Assembly (NCBI GenBank): GCA_964526665.1
Contig: CAZGJL010000023.1
Span: 1-12,608, forward strand
Direction of reading: 5' to 3'
Length of the DNA stretch: 12,608 nt
Origin: M50B91 sp964526665
Lineage (GTDB): Bacteria > Patescibacteriota > Gracilibacteria > UBA4473
Shown: piece by piece, positions 1 through 5,801 of the stretch
Layout of the letters: each line of letters opens with the position of its first letter
How positions within the stretch are numbered: the stretch's first letter is position 1
Made by a program: the position numbers and the translations under genes
Notes under the pieces: model-generated
What the model saw: the letters and a program-made list of their open reading frames with translations, nothing else
Database searches by the model: none
What the model was told of the DNA's origin: nothing

Positions 1-1270
1 ATAATCGGAAGTATGTTTCCGATTCTTTTTGCTCTTTTTTATATGAATCAAACGTACTTGTTCCTCCTACACTTGCAAGTATATGCCCGTATCCATTTTC
101 TTTTATAAATATTGAAAGTATAAAATTTGAGGCATGAAGATATTCATCAAAATCATTTCTTATTTCAAAAGTTGGATCTAATATATTCTGAAACCTATCT
201 GCGATATATTTTCGAGTTTTGTTTTTCTTTAAATGATAAGGGCTGTATCTTAGGATGCTATAATCATCAAAAGTGCGCATCATTTCCAGAAGAACTAAAT
301 CCGTAAACATATACTCACATTTAAAACCCTTTTCTAGACCAGACATGGTGTCTTGAAAATATTCAGTACTTTTTTTTACTTGGAGTAAATCAGAGTAAGA
401 AAGTTTTTTTGTTTGAAAGAAAATATCTAATTGTTCTAACATCACTCGAGGCACAGATATTCCATAATAACGAAATTCGAATAAACTTGCATTTCCAGAA
501 AGAGTTCTTTGTAAAAATTGCAGTGTTTCAGTAAGCGTTTTTATAGCTAATTTATTTTCATTTTCAAGGAGAAGGTACATGATACGTAGTTTTTGAAGGC
601 GTACTAAAGAAAAAATTTGATGAGGAAAGTTTGTAAGGGATATTCCCTTTGGATTCATTAATTCTTCAAAAGAAAGAGCCTCTATATCTGCATAATATGG
701 TGATTGATATTGCGGTATTTGTATAAGAGTATCGATTTGTGGAAAAAAATCTTCCATTCCATGGTAAACTTCTTTGATTTCAGCGTATTTTACCTCATTA
801 AAAAAATCTTTTAGAGATTCTCTTCCACCTCGAGAGGCTGTAAATACTAAGGCAGTGCCTCCAAAAGTTTTTCCTGTTGATGTTTTTCGACTGCTGAATT
901 CAGCTTCTATTTCTTTTGATAATCGCTGAAGTTCAAAAAAGGCATTGTCTTTATCAGGAATAATATTTGGTGGAATAATTAAATTTTCATTTTGGATAGA
1001 TTTTTCTGAGACATCAAAAGAATTAGCTATGTAATATCCGACGAGAATTAAAAAAAGACCAAGAATGATTTTCCAAACATATTTCTTCTTGCTTTTGAGT
1101 GGTTGAATTACTTCTTCGGATTGATCAACTGATTTAAATGCTATTTTTAATAATTCGATTGCTTCCTTTGAATCATAATTATTTTGGACCAAGCTTTCGT
1201 ATAATTGTTCTGATGTATATCCTTTTTCTTTTTCTTGGATAATCCAGTTAATAAGTTCTTGAGAAATCAT
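1..1270 (-). CDS. Membrane-anchored hypothetical protein, C-terminus cut by window edge
   Basis: An uninterrupted reading frame of about 423 codons begins at an ATG at 1270 and runs off the left edge, so no stop is seen. Residues 1-45 look like a small cytosolic helical domain: a hydrophobic/charged helix, a Gly-Tyr turn, then helices ending in ELLKIA, resembling the short UBA-like N-terminal modules often found in CPR membrane proteins (inference). Residues about 61-63 are Lys-Lys-Lys, followed by one transmembrane segment at about 64-83. The remaining roughly 340 residues should lie outside the membrane (positive-inside rule) and are mixed helical, with no motif I recognise. Upstream lie the two tRNAs; no SD is visible before the ATG. 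I cannot assign a function. Reality of the gene is well supported by its length and its plausible translation; its role is unknown. Confidence 0.8.
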   Translation of the reverse strand, partial: MISQELINWIIQEKEKGYTSEQLYESLVQNNYDSKEAIELLKIAFKSVDQSEEVIQPLKSKKKYVWKIILGLFLILVGYYIANSFDVSEKSIQNENLIIPPNIIPDKDNAFFELQRLSKEIEAEFSSRKTSTGKTFGGTALVFTASRGGRESLKDFFNEVKYAEIKEVYHGMEDFFPQIDTLIQIPQYQSPYYADIEALSFEELMNPKGISLTNFPHQIFSLVRLQKLRIMYLLLENENKLAIKTLTETLQFLQRTLSGNASLFEFRYYGISVPRVMLEQLDIFFQTKKLSYSDLLQVKKSTEYFQDTMSGLEKGFKCEYMFTDLVLLEMMRTFDDYSILRYSPYHLKKNKTRKYIADRFQNILDPTFEIRNDFDEYLHASNFILSIFIKENGYGHILASVGGTSTFDSYKKEQKESETYFRL

Positions 1271-1381
1271 TTTTAATTTTCTAAATAAAGTGCAAAGACA
1301 TAATACAAAAATTCTATTTTTCCAACAACTCATTATCTATATAAAACCCCCGCTACACACAAGGTGTATCAGAATTTTTTA

Positions 1382-1468
1382 TGGTGCCCGAGGCGGGAAT
1401 TGAACCCGCACGCCATATTATGGCGGGAGATTTTAAGTCTCCTGTGTCTACCGTTCCACCACCCGGGC
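1382..1468 (-). tRNA. tRNA-Leu (anticodon UAA), CCA encoded
   Basis: The minus strand folds as a class II tRNA. The acceptor stem GCCCGGG pairs with CTCGGGC, followed by discriminator A and a genomically encoded CCA. The anticodon loop is CTTAAAA in a GGAGA/TCTCC stem, giving anticodon UAA. A long variable arm, CGCCAT-AAT-ATGGCG, identifies it as leucine type. The T arm is GCGGG-TTCAATT-CCCGC. Length is 87 nt with CCA. It lies 14 nt downstream of tRNA-Cys and is probably co-transcribed with it. Confidence 0.97.
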
Positions 1469-1482
1469 TTATAAAAGATTTT

Positions 1483-1556
1483 TGGAGGCGCCAACCGGAT
1501 TTGAACCGGTGTAGAAGGCTTTGCAGGCCTCTGCGTAACCACTCCGCCATGGCGCC
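1483..1556 (-). tRNA. tRNA-Cys (anticodon GCA), CCA encoded
   Basis: The minus strand gives a 74-nt tRNA. The acceptor stem GGCGCCA pairs with TGGCGCC, followed by discriminator U and an encoded CCA. The anticodon stem GAGGC/GCCTT carries loop CTGCAAA, so the anticodon is GCA (cysteine); discriminator U is typical of tRNA-Cys. The T arm is ACCGG-TTCAAAT-CCGGT. It is the first tRNA of a tandem pair with tRNA-Leu. The promoter at 1568-1595 ends 11 nt before its 5' end. Confidence 0.97.
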
Positions 1557-1567
1557 ACTTCTCGCGA

Positions 1568-1595
1568 ATAGTATCTATCTATTCTATTTTGTCCA
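1568..1595 (-). promoter_or_regulatory. Promoter for the tRNA-Cys/tRNA-Leu pair, inside the lipoprotein gene end
   Basis: On the minus strand a -35 TGGACA (1590-1595, 5/6 to consensus) is followed by a 16-bp spacer and a -10 TACTAT (1568-1573). The expected start is about 7 nt further on, leaving a 5' leader of only a few nucleotides before tRNA-Cys. The -35 lies in the last codons of the lipoprotein gene and the -10 just after its TAG stop. Seen in sequence; promoter activity is inferred. Confidence 0.6.
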
Positions 1596-2070
1596 GAATT
1601 TTGAAGCTCTCCAAAATAGTGGCACATTCACTCGGCGATGAACTGTGTTGTTCTGCACTACAACTCAGCAATAAGAAGTTATTTGAGTCGAGCGCCGTGA
1701 TAATCTTTTGCCAAAAATACCGAAGAGGAGTGTTCGGTGCTGGATGACCAGAAAAAAAGCATTGAGTCTCATCTGCGAGAATTTGTTCGAAAGGAGAAAA
1801 TCCCTTTGCAGCGCCTTCACAAAGCGCAGTCCCCGTCACAGTATCTGTACTATATTCAAATGATATTGCTATGTTTTCTGATCCACTTCGTGCCATAAGA
1901 ACGATATTTTCTCCTCCAGAGGGAGGTACGACTTTTTCCCATGATTCAGGAATAAAAAGTCCAACATCTTCATTTCCGAGAGGAATAACAGCATTATGGG
2001 TTGTATTTTCAACGATTGGACTAGAACAACCAAAGAAAGTTAACGCGAAGACGAGAAGAAGGTATTTCAT
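1579..2070 (-). CDS. Predicted lipoprotein, 163 aa, function unknown
   Basis: The N-terminus is a short lipoprotein signal peptide: Met-Lys-Tyr, a hydrophobic core of about 10 residues, then Phe-Phe-Gly-Cys with Cys15 as the probable lipidated residue, followed by Ser-Ser and a polar linker. The lipobox is not a perfect match, since Phe occupies the positions normally held by Leu and Ala/Ser. The mature part (about 30-160) looks like a compact alpha/beta domain, with a start (IPLGN...IPESWEKV) reminiscent of PsbP/DUF1795-like lipoproteins; this resemblance is by eye only. Three further Cys residues (near 84, 103 and 136) are present. The gene is divergent from rlmH, with 29 bp between the two ATGs, and its stop overlaps the promoter of the downstream tRNAs. 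No SD precedes the ATG. Confidence 0.8.
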   Translation of the reverse strand: MKYLLLVFALTFFGCSSPIVENTTHNAVIPLGNEDVGLFIPESWEKVVPPSGGENIVLMARSGSENIAISFEYSTDTVTGTALCEGAAKGFSPFEQILADETQCFFSGHPAPNTPLRYFWQKIITALDSNNFLLLSCSAEQHSSSPSECATILESFKILDKIE

Positions 2071-2082
2071 TTTTCAGAAAAA

Positions 2083-2088
2083 ATTGTA
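2083..2088 (-). promoter_or_regulatory. -10 element (TACAAT) of the lipoprotein gene
   Basis: On the minus strand GGTACAAT lies 12 nt before the ATG at 2070, predicting a 5' leader of only about 5-6 nt. The same 8 bases plus a T-run occur before the gene at 11604. No convincing -35 is seen, since it would fall inside divergent rlmH. On the plus strand TACCGT at 2087-2092, 7 nt before rlmH, is the best but weak -10 candidate for that gene. Confidence 0.45.
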
Positions 2089-2099
2089 CCGTGTGAGAG

Positions 2100-2555
2100 A
2101 TGAAAATCAAACTTTGGTTTTTTGGCAAGAAGAACGAAATCACAGATTTCGAGGAAGAAATGATAAAACGAATTGGATTTCGTTGTGATTTTGAAATGAT
2201 TCCTTTGTCCCAGGCGGGGATCAATGAGGCATCTGTAGCAAAGAAGCAGGAGTCGGATAAATTGTTGAGCAAAATAAGTGATCAAGATTTTCTCGTAATA
2301 TTTGACGAACGTGGTGAGGAATTGGATTCAATAGAGTTTTCAAAAAAGTTAAAAAACTGGTTCGTGGCACATCGGACAGTGCACTTTGTTATTGGCGGGG
2401 CACATGGACATGATGAAAAAGTTCGAAAACGAGCAAATATATTATTGCGATTTGGAAAAATGGTTTGGACCAGAAATCTGTTTCGAAAAATGGCATGTGA
2501 GCAAATTTACCGTGCGCTAGAGATTGATGCGGGTTCTAATTTTCACAAGGTTTAG
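2100..2555 (+). CDS. rlmH: 23S rRNA (pseudouridine-1915-N3) methyltransferase RlmH
   Basis: RlmH is a SPOUT-class methyltransferase that uses S-adenosylmethionine to methylate pseudouridine 1915 in helix 69 of 23S rRNA on assembled 70S ribosomes. The 151-residue length fits the family (about 155). Visible signatures are the N-terminal MKIKLWFFGK strand, FDERGEELDSIEFS (about residues 63-76, family pattern LDxxGxxxsSxxFA), the knot glycine motif FVIGGAHGHDEKV (about 97-109), and the C-terminal EQIYRALEI...NFHKV, matching the usual EQiYRA...YHK ending. The family's Pro-His after the knot is replaced by Thr-Arg here (WTRNLFRK). The start has no SD; only GAGAG abuts the ATG, so it may be translated from a leaderless transcript. 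It is monocistronic and divergent from the lipoprotein gene. Confidence 0.93.
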   Translation: MKIKLWFFGKKNEITDFEEEMIKRIGFRCDFEMIPLSQAGINEASVAKKQESDKLLSKISDQDFLVIFDERGEELDSIEFSKKLKNWFVAHRTVHFVIGGAHGHDEKVRKRANILLRFGKMVWTRNLFRKMACEQIYRALEIDAGSNFHKV

Positions 2556-2604
2556 TTTTTATTTGACAGAGTTCCTCTTTTTAGTTAAAGAATTACATGT
2601 AGCT

Positions 2605-2610
2605 TTTAAT
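2605..2610 (+). promoter_or_regulatory. -10 element (TTTAAT) of the 114-aa orphan gene
   Basis: TTTAAT (5/6 to TATAAT) lies 9 nt before the ATG at 2620, predicting a nearly leaderless transcript. A perfect TTGACA at 2563-2568 lies too far upstream to pair with it and would instead require the weak TAAAGA at 2586-2591. The two arrangements cannot be told apart by eye. Confidence 0.35.
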
Positions 2611-2619
2611 ACGTTTAGA

Positions 2620-2964
2620 ATGTCAGATTTAGAAAAAACACCTCTGGGTTGGGATAAAGAAAAAGGTGGTTGGAGAAATAAAGCTGTGAAAAGTGTGCAT
2701 AAAAACGCTGAGTATCTTAAAAAAAATATGCATCTATTAGATGCCTCTCAACGTCCCATAGAAGTGGGGTCATTTGATTGTATTGAAGCTGTACAGGTTT
2801 ATGTAAGAATGATATTAGAGGGAGAATATTCAGGTCAGGAACAACAAGAAAAATTAAAGGAATTAGCAAAAACCGTATCAGTGGAAATTATTAATGAGGA
2901 AATAAAAAAGGAAGAAAGTGACTTTCTAAAAGGAACAGATGCTGTGGCATGCCCTTTTAAATAG
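2620..2964 (+). CDS. Small helical orphan protein, 114 aa
   Basis: The start at 2620 (MSDLEKTPLGWDKE) is chosen over the in-frame ATG at 2524, because the upstream extension overlaps rlmH and encodes an unrelated hydrophobic stretch. The protein is soluble and charged, with a Trp/Gly-rich beginning (GWDKEKGGWRNK), then predicted amphipathic helices at about 20-40, 55-70 and 75-104, and an acidic/lysine-rich end. There is no signal peptide, TM segment or recognisable catalytic motif. It stops 12 nt before the convergent prfB stop. I do not recognise the family. Moderate confidence that it is a real gene comes from its coherent frame and the -10-like element. Confidence 0.65.
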   Translation: MSDLEKTPLGWDKEKGGWRNKAVKSVHKNAEYLKKNMHLLDASQRPIEVGSFDCIEAVQVYVRMILEGEYSGQEQQEKLKELAKTVSVEIINEEIKKEESDFLKGTDAVACPFK

Positions 2965-2975
2965 AGTCTCTAGCT

Positions 2976-4055
2976 TTAACTCTTCCTCAAAAACGCATCG
3001 GCGAATCCATCGAGTTCTCCATCAAAAGCCTTATCTGGGCTTCCCATTTCAAAATCCGTTCGGTGATCCTTTACTAATTGATAGGGTTGCAGCGTGTAGG
3101 TTCGGATCTGACTCCCAAAAGAGTTTTCCATTTGTTCACCGCGGAGTTCATCGATTTTTTCAGCATTCTGTTCGAGCTGCAGTTGCAAGAGTCGAGACTT
3201 CAACACTTTCATCGCGGCTTGTTTATTTTGCAATTGCGATTTCTCATTCTGACAGGTTACCACCAAATTTAGGGGAAGATACGTAATTCTTACCGCAGAA
3301 TCAGTGGTATTCACGCTTTGTCCTCCTGCTCCAGAGGAACGAAATACGTCGATTCGTAGGTCGCTTTCTGCAATATCGAGATCGGTATCTTGTTCGATCG
3401 CCGGCAAAATTTCCACACGGGAAAAAGAAGTTTGTCTTAAGCTTTTGGCATTAAAAGGGGAGAGGCGAATAAGTCGATGGACGCCGTGTTCCGATTTGAG
3501 AAATCCGTACACATTGAGTCCTGTAATTTCCAGCATTGCAGATTTTAATCCTACATCTGAAGTAGATTCTTCCATGATTTGAACCTTCCATCCTTTTCGT
3601 TCTGCGTAGCGGAGGTACATTCTGAGTAAGATTTGACTAAAGTCTTCTGCGTCCTGCCCTCCATTTCCTGTTGAAATTTTCAAAATAGCATTATGTCCAT
3701 CGTATTCTCCAGAGAGAAGCGTTTCAGTTTCTCCGGCAGCGAAATCTTTCTCAGTTTTTTCTACTTCCGTTGCAATATCAGGTAATTCTTTTTCATTTGC
3801 CATTTCCGAGAGTTCGGGTAAATCCTTGAGATTATCAGCAATAACTGTCCATGTTTTAACAAAGTTTTCGAGTCCAGATGCCTTCTGCGAAATCTTCTGT
3901 GCATTGTCTGGGTTATTCCAGAAATCAGAAGCACTCATTTGGGCCTGTAATTGTTCGAATTCCGCCTTTTTTTCACTCAATGCTAATGTGGGTTCGATTT
4001 TTTCATATCGAGCCGAGAGGGCGCTTAATCGTTCAAGAATTTCTGATTTTTGCAT
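2976..4055 (-). CDS. prfB: Peptide chain release factor 2 (RF2)
   Basis: RF2 recognises UGA and UAA stop codons in the ribosomal A site and triggers hydrolysis of peptidyl-tRNA. Using the ATG at 4055 the protein is 359 aa, close to E. coli RF2 (365). The N-terminal helical domain covers about 1-110, the codon-recognition tripeptide Ser-Pro-Phe is at 199-201, and the catalytic GGQ at 244-246 sits in SSGAGGQSVN. An in-frame ATG at 4136 would add 27 residues that do not fit the family. The CTTTGA programmed frameshift site of many prfB genes is absent: the equivalent region reads in frame through ARYEKIEPTLALSEKK. SPF implies that UGA is read as stop in this organism. A strong promoter ends 7 nt before the ATG with no SD between. 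Confidence 0.97.
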   Translation of the reverse strand: MQKSEILERLSALSARYEKIEPTLALSEKKAEFEQLQAQMSASDFWNNPDNAQKISQKASGLENFVKTWTVIADNLKDLPELSEMANEKELPDIATEVEKTEKDFAAGETETLLSGEYDGHNAILKISTGNGGQDAEDFSQILLRMYLRYAERKGWKVQIMEESTSDVGLKSAMLEITGLNVYGFLKSEHGVHRLIRLSPFNAKSLRQTSFSRVEILPAIEQDTDLDIAESDLRIDVFRSSGAGGQSVNTTDSAVRITYLPLNLVVTCQNEKSQLQNKQAAMKVLKSRLLQLQLEQNAEKIDELRGEQMENSFGSQIRTYTLQPYQLVKDHRTDFEMGSPDKAFDGELDGFADAFLRKS

Positions 4056-4062
4056 CGACGAG

Positions 4063-4091
4063 AGAGTAGCATGTTTTGAGTGGTGGTTCAA
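4063..4091 (-). promoter_or_regulatory. prfB promoter with -10 ending 7 nt before the ATG
   Basis: On the minus strand -35 TTGAAC (4086-4091), a 17-bp spacer and -10 TACTCT (4063-4068) preceded by an extended TGC. The ATG begins 8 nt after the last -10 base, exactly where transcription would be expected to start, so the mRNA is predicted to be leaderless. This is the same geometry as lepB. Confidence 0.55.
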
Positions 4092-4103
4092 AGGACATTT
4101 TAG

Positions 4104-4159
4104 TTGACAAAAAACTTGCATTAACATTGAATACATGTTAAATCAGGAATAGTTATAAT
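4104..4159 (+). promoter_or_regulatory. Promoter elements of the 100-aa orphan gene
   Basis: Two overlapping possibilities are visible. The first is a perfect -35 TTGACA (4104-4109) with 17-bp spacing to a weak TTGAAT (4127-4132). The second is a perfect -10 TATAAT (4154-4159), 14 nt before the ATG at 4174, with no good -35. The second predicts a leader of about 7 nt. No SD is present in either case. Confidence 0.5.
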
Positions 4160-4173
4160 TTAATATCTATACA

Positions 4174-4476
4174 ATGGGAGGAGAAGAACAAAAAACGGAA
4201 GCAGAAAATGCAGCAGGGGATGTTACTAAAGTTTACAAGGATATTAGGGACTTAGCAAAGGCGAATATAGGAAAAGAATTGTTAGGAGAAGAAACAATTC
4301 GGGAATTATTGAAACTTCATATAGATTCTACACGACAAGATATTATAGAGGCTTTTCCAGAATTAGCAGATAGTAAGATAAGAGTTAGTATCGATTTTGA
4401 TGATAGAGACTTTGCTAGGATGAGTTTTACAGATAAAGATGGAAATAAGAAAGGAGATATTCCTTTTCTAGTATAA
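4174..4476 (+). CDS. Small acidic orphan protein, 100 aa
   Basis: The 100-residue protein begins with a Glu/Lys/Ala-rich stretch (MGGEEQKTEAENAAGD), likely disordered, then an amphipathic helical region at about 17-60 (KVYKDIRDLAKANIGKELL...) and an alternating beta-like end at about 68-100 (KIRVSIDFDDRDFARMSF). There is no signal peptide, TM segment or known motif. GGGAGGAG just inside the coding region resembles an SD, but no start codon follows it at suitable distance. The gene stands alone, divergent from prfB and convergent with ftsZ, and is followed by a clear hairpin terminator, which with the TATAAT box supports it as a complete transcription unit. Function unknown. Confidence 0.72.
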   Translation: MGGEEQKTEAENAAGDVTKVYKDIRDLAKANIGKELLGEETIRELLKLHIDSTRQDIIEAFPELADSKIRVSIDFDDRDFARMSFTDKDGNKKGDIPFLV

Positions 4477-4555
4477 CAGACGGAATTAGTTTGTCGGCTC
4501 CGCTAACCAATGGTGGAAACCCTACCGAAAAAATTGGATAAAAAATACAGATTAT

Positions 4556-4590
4556 ATAAAAAGCTCACGAACATTCGTGAGCTTTTTTTT
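4556..4590. terminator. Bidirectional intrinsic terminator between the 100-aa gene and ftsZ
   Basis: GCTCACG (4563-4569) and CGTGAGC (4576-4582) form a perfect 7-bp stem with an AACATT loop. Eight T follow on the plus strand (4583-4590) and an A-rich tract (4556-4562) precedes it, giving a U-tract on the minus strand too. It lies between the convergent stops at 4476 and 4610 and can serve both transcripts. Confidence 0.88.
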
Positions 4591-4609
4591 ATTTTAAAAT
4601 AAATTTCTT

Positions 4610-5752
4610 TTATCGAATTTTTCTTCGTAAAAATGCTGGAGTTTCTAACTCTGCTTCGAGTTCAGACTTTTCATCTCCTCCCATAGTAAATGCTTTGCGC
4701 ATTAATGCAGAGTGTCCACTCGGTTTCTTTTTATCAGAACCTGAGAATCCAGTAGCAATAACGGTGATCTTCATTTCACCATTGTAGTTTTCATTGATAA
4801 CGGCACCAAAGATGATGTTTGCTTCAGGGTCAGCCGCTTCAGTAATAGTCTTAGCCGCTTCATCAACTTCAAACATTGAAAGATCGTTTCCTCCAGTAAT
4901 GTTGAACAAAATTCCTTTTGCTCCGTTAATTGATTGATCGAGAAGGGGAGATTCTATAGCAGCTTTAGCCGCTTCAGTAGCTCTGTTTTCACCAGCGCCG
5001 TATCCAATTCCCATTAATGCTGTTCCCGCACCACTCATGATTGAGCGGATGTCTGCGAAGTCCACATTGATCAATCCGTGAAGAGTAATCAAATCAGCAA
5101 TTCCTTGTACACCTTGTCGCAATACCTCATCTACAACACTAAAGGCATCAGTAATTGGTGTTTGGCGATCAATTATTGAAAGAATTCGGTCGTTTGGAAT
5201 AGTAATCAATGTATCAACATTTTTTGCTAATTCCGCATGTCCTTCTTCGGCTTTTTGGTTTCGAGTTTGTCCCTCAAAAGAGAATGGTTTGGTCACAACT
5301 CCTACGGTAAGTGCTCCAAGCTCACGAGCAATTTGTGCCACAATTGGTGCAGCTCCTGTCCCGGTTCCTCCACCAAGTCCACAAGTGATAAATACCATGT
5401 CAGCACCTTTGAGCGCTGATTTTAATTCTTCAAGAGACTCTTCTGCAGCCATTTTTCCCGTGTCAGGATTTGCTCCAGCTCCGAGTCCACGAGTAGCTTC
5501 CATTCCAATATGAACTTTTGTCGCAGCTTTTGCGTGATAGAGAGATTGTGCATCAGTATTGATAGAAACAAATTCAACATTAGCAAAATCAGAACTGGCC
5601 ATTCGATTTACAGCATTGCATCCACCGCCACCTATTCCTACAACCTTTATATTGGCTACAGGAGAAATAGCAGGATCTACTTGATGAGAAGCTGATGCTA
5701 CGGCCGGATTTTTTCGGCTATTATCGATTGCGGTTTGAAGTAAGTCTTTCAT
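4610..5752 (-). CDS. ftsZ: Cell division protein FtsZ
   Basis: FtsZ is the tubulin-like GTPase that polymerises into the cytokinetic Z-ring. The protein is 380 aa. A variable N-terminal tail of about 33 residues precedes the Rossmann strand IKVVGIGGGGCNAVNRM. The tubulin signature GLGGGTGTG is at 125-133 and the T7 catalytic loop NVDFAD at 229-234, so GTP binding and longitudinal hydrolysis look intact. A linker of about 30 residues (340-370) leads to the C-terminal peptide TPAFLRRK (371-378), the conserved tail that binds FtsA and other Z-ring tethers. It follows ftsA by 42 bp on the same strand and is probably co-transcribed. The spacer is C-rich in the mRNA and contains no SD. A strong terminator follows the stop. 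Confidence 0.98.
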   Translation of the reverse strand: MKDLLQTAIDNSRKNPAVASASHQVDPAISPVANIKVVGIGGGGCNAVNRMASSDFANVEFVSINTDAQSLYHAKAATKVHIGMEATRGLGAGANPDTGKMAAEESLEELKSALKGADMVFITCGLGGGTGTGAAPIVAQIARELGALTVGVVTKPFSFEGQTRNQKAEEGHAELAKNVDTLITIPNDRILSIIDRQTPITDAFSVVDEVLRQGVQGIADLITLHGLINVDFADIRSIMSGAGTALMGIGYGAGENRATEAAKAAIESPLLDQSINGAKGILFNITGGNDLSMFEVDEAAKTITEAADPEANIIFGAVINENYNGEMKITVIATGFSGSDKKKPSGHSALMRKAFTMGGDEKSELEAELETPAFLRRKIR

Positions 5753-5755
5753 AGT

Positions 5756-5801
5756 GGGGGGAGAGAATAAAGGGGGATTCGTGGAGGGGGAAAATTAGGG
5801 G
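5756..5801 (+). other. Four G-tracts (mRNA C-rich) in the ftsA-ftsZ spacer
   Basis: The plus strand has four runs of G (5756-5761, 5772-5776, 5786-5790, 5798-5801; 6, 5, 5 and 4 bases) separated by 10, 9 and 7 nt. The last run covers the bases next to the ftsA stop and the first lies 3 nt before the ftsZ ATG. The ftsAZ mRNA is correspondingly C-rich here, the opposite of a Shine-Dalgarno region. A G-quadruplex on the template strand is possible, although two loops exceed the usual 7-nt limit. The G-tracts are seen; structure and role are inference. Confidence 0.5.

Noticed and set aside
1336..1371. Small hairpin TACAC-ACAAG-GTGTA downstream of tRNA-Leu as a terminator.
   Set aside because: The stem is only 5 bp and no U-tract follows on the minus strand.
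1871..2188. Long antisense ORFs opposite the lipoprotein, prfB, ftsZ, ftsA, the exonuclease and the secreted proteins.
   Set aside because: They are in shadow frames of well-supported genes, with no family resemblance or promoter of their own.
4083..4094. CCTTTGAACC upstream of prfB looked like the CTTTGA programmed frameshift site.
   Set aside because: It lies upstream of the proper ATG, whereas the known site is about 25 codons inside the gene; the protein is complete in one frame, and TTGAAC fits a -35 with correct spacing.
4056..4136. A 27-residue N-terminal extension of RF2 from the ATG at 4136.
   Set aside because: The extension does not resemble RF2 and would place the start upstream of a good promoter; length from 4055 matches the family.
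4177..4184. GGGAGGAG just after the ATG at 4174, like a Shine-Dalgarno sequence.
   Set aside because: No ATG, GTG or TTG follows at 5-12 nt in the reading frame; it is best explained as Gly-Glu codons.
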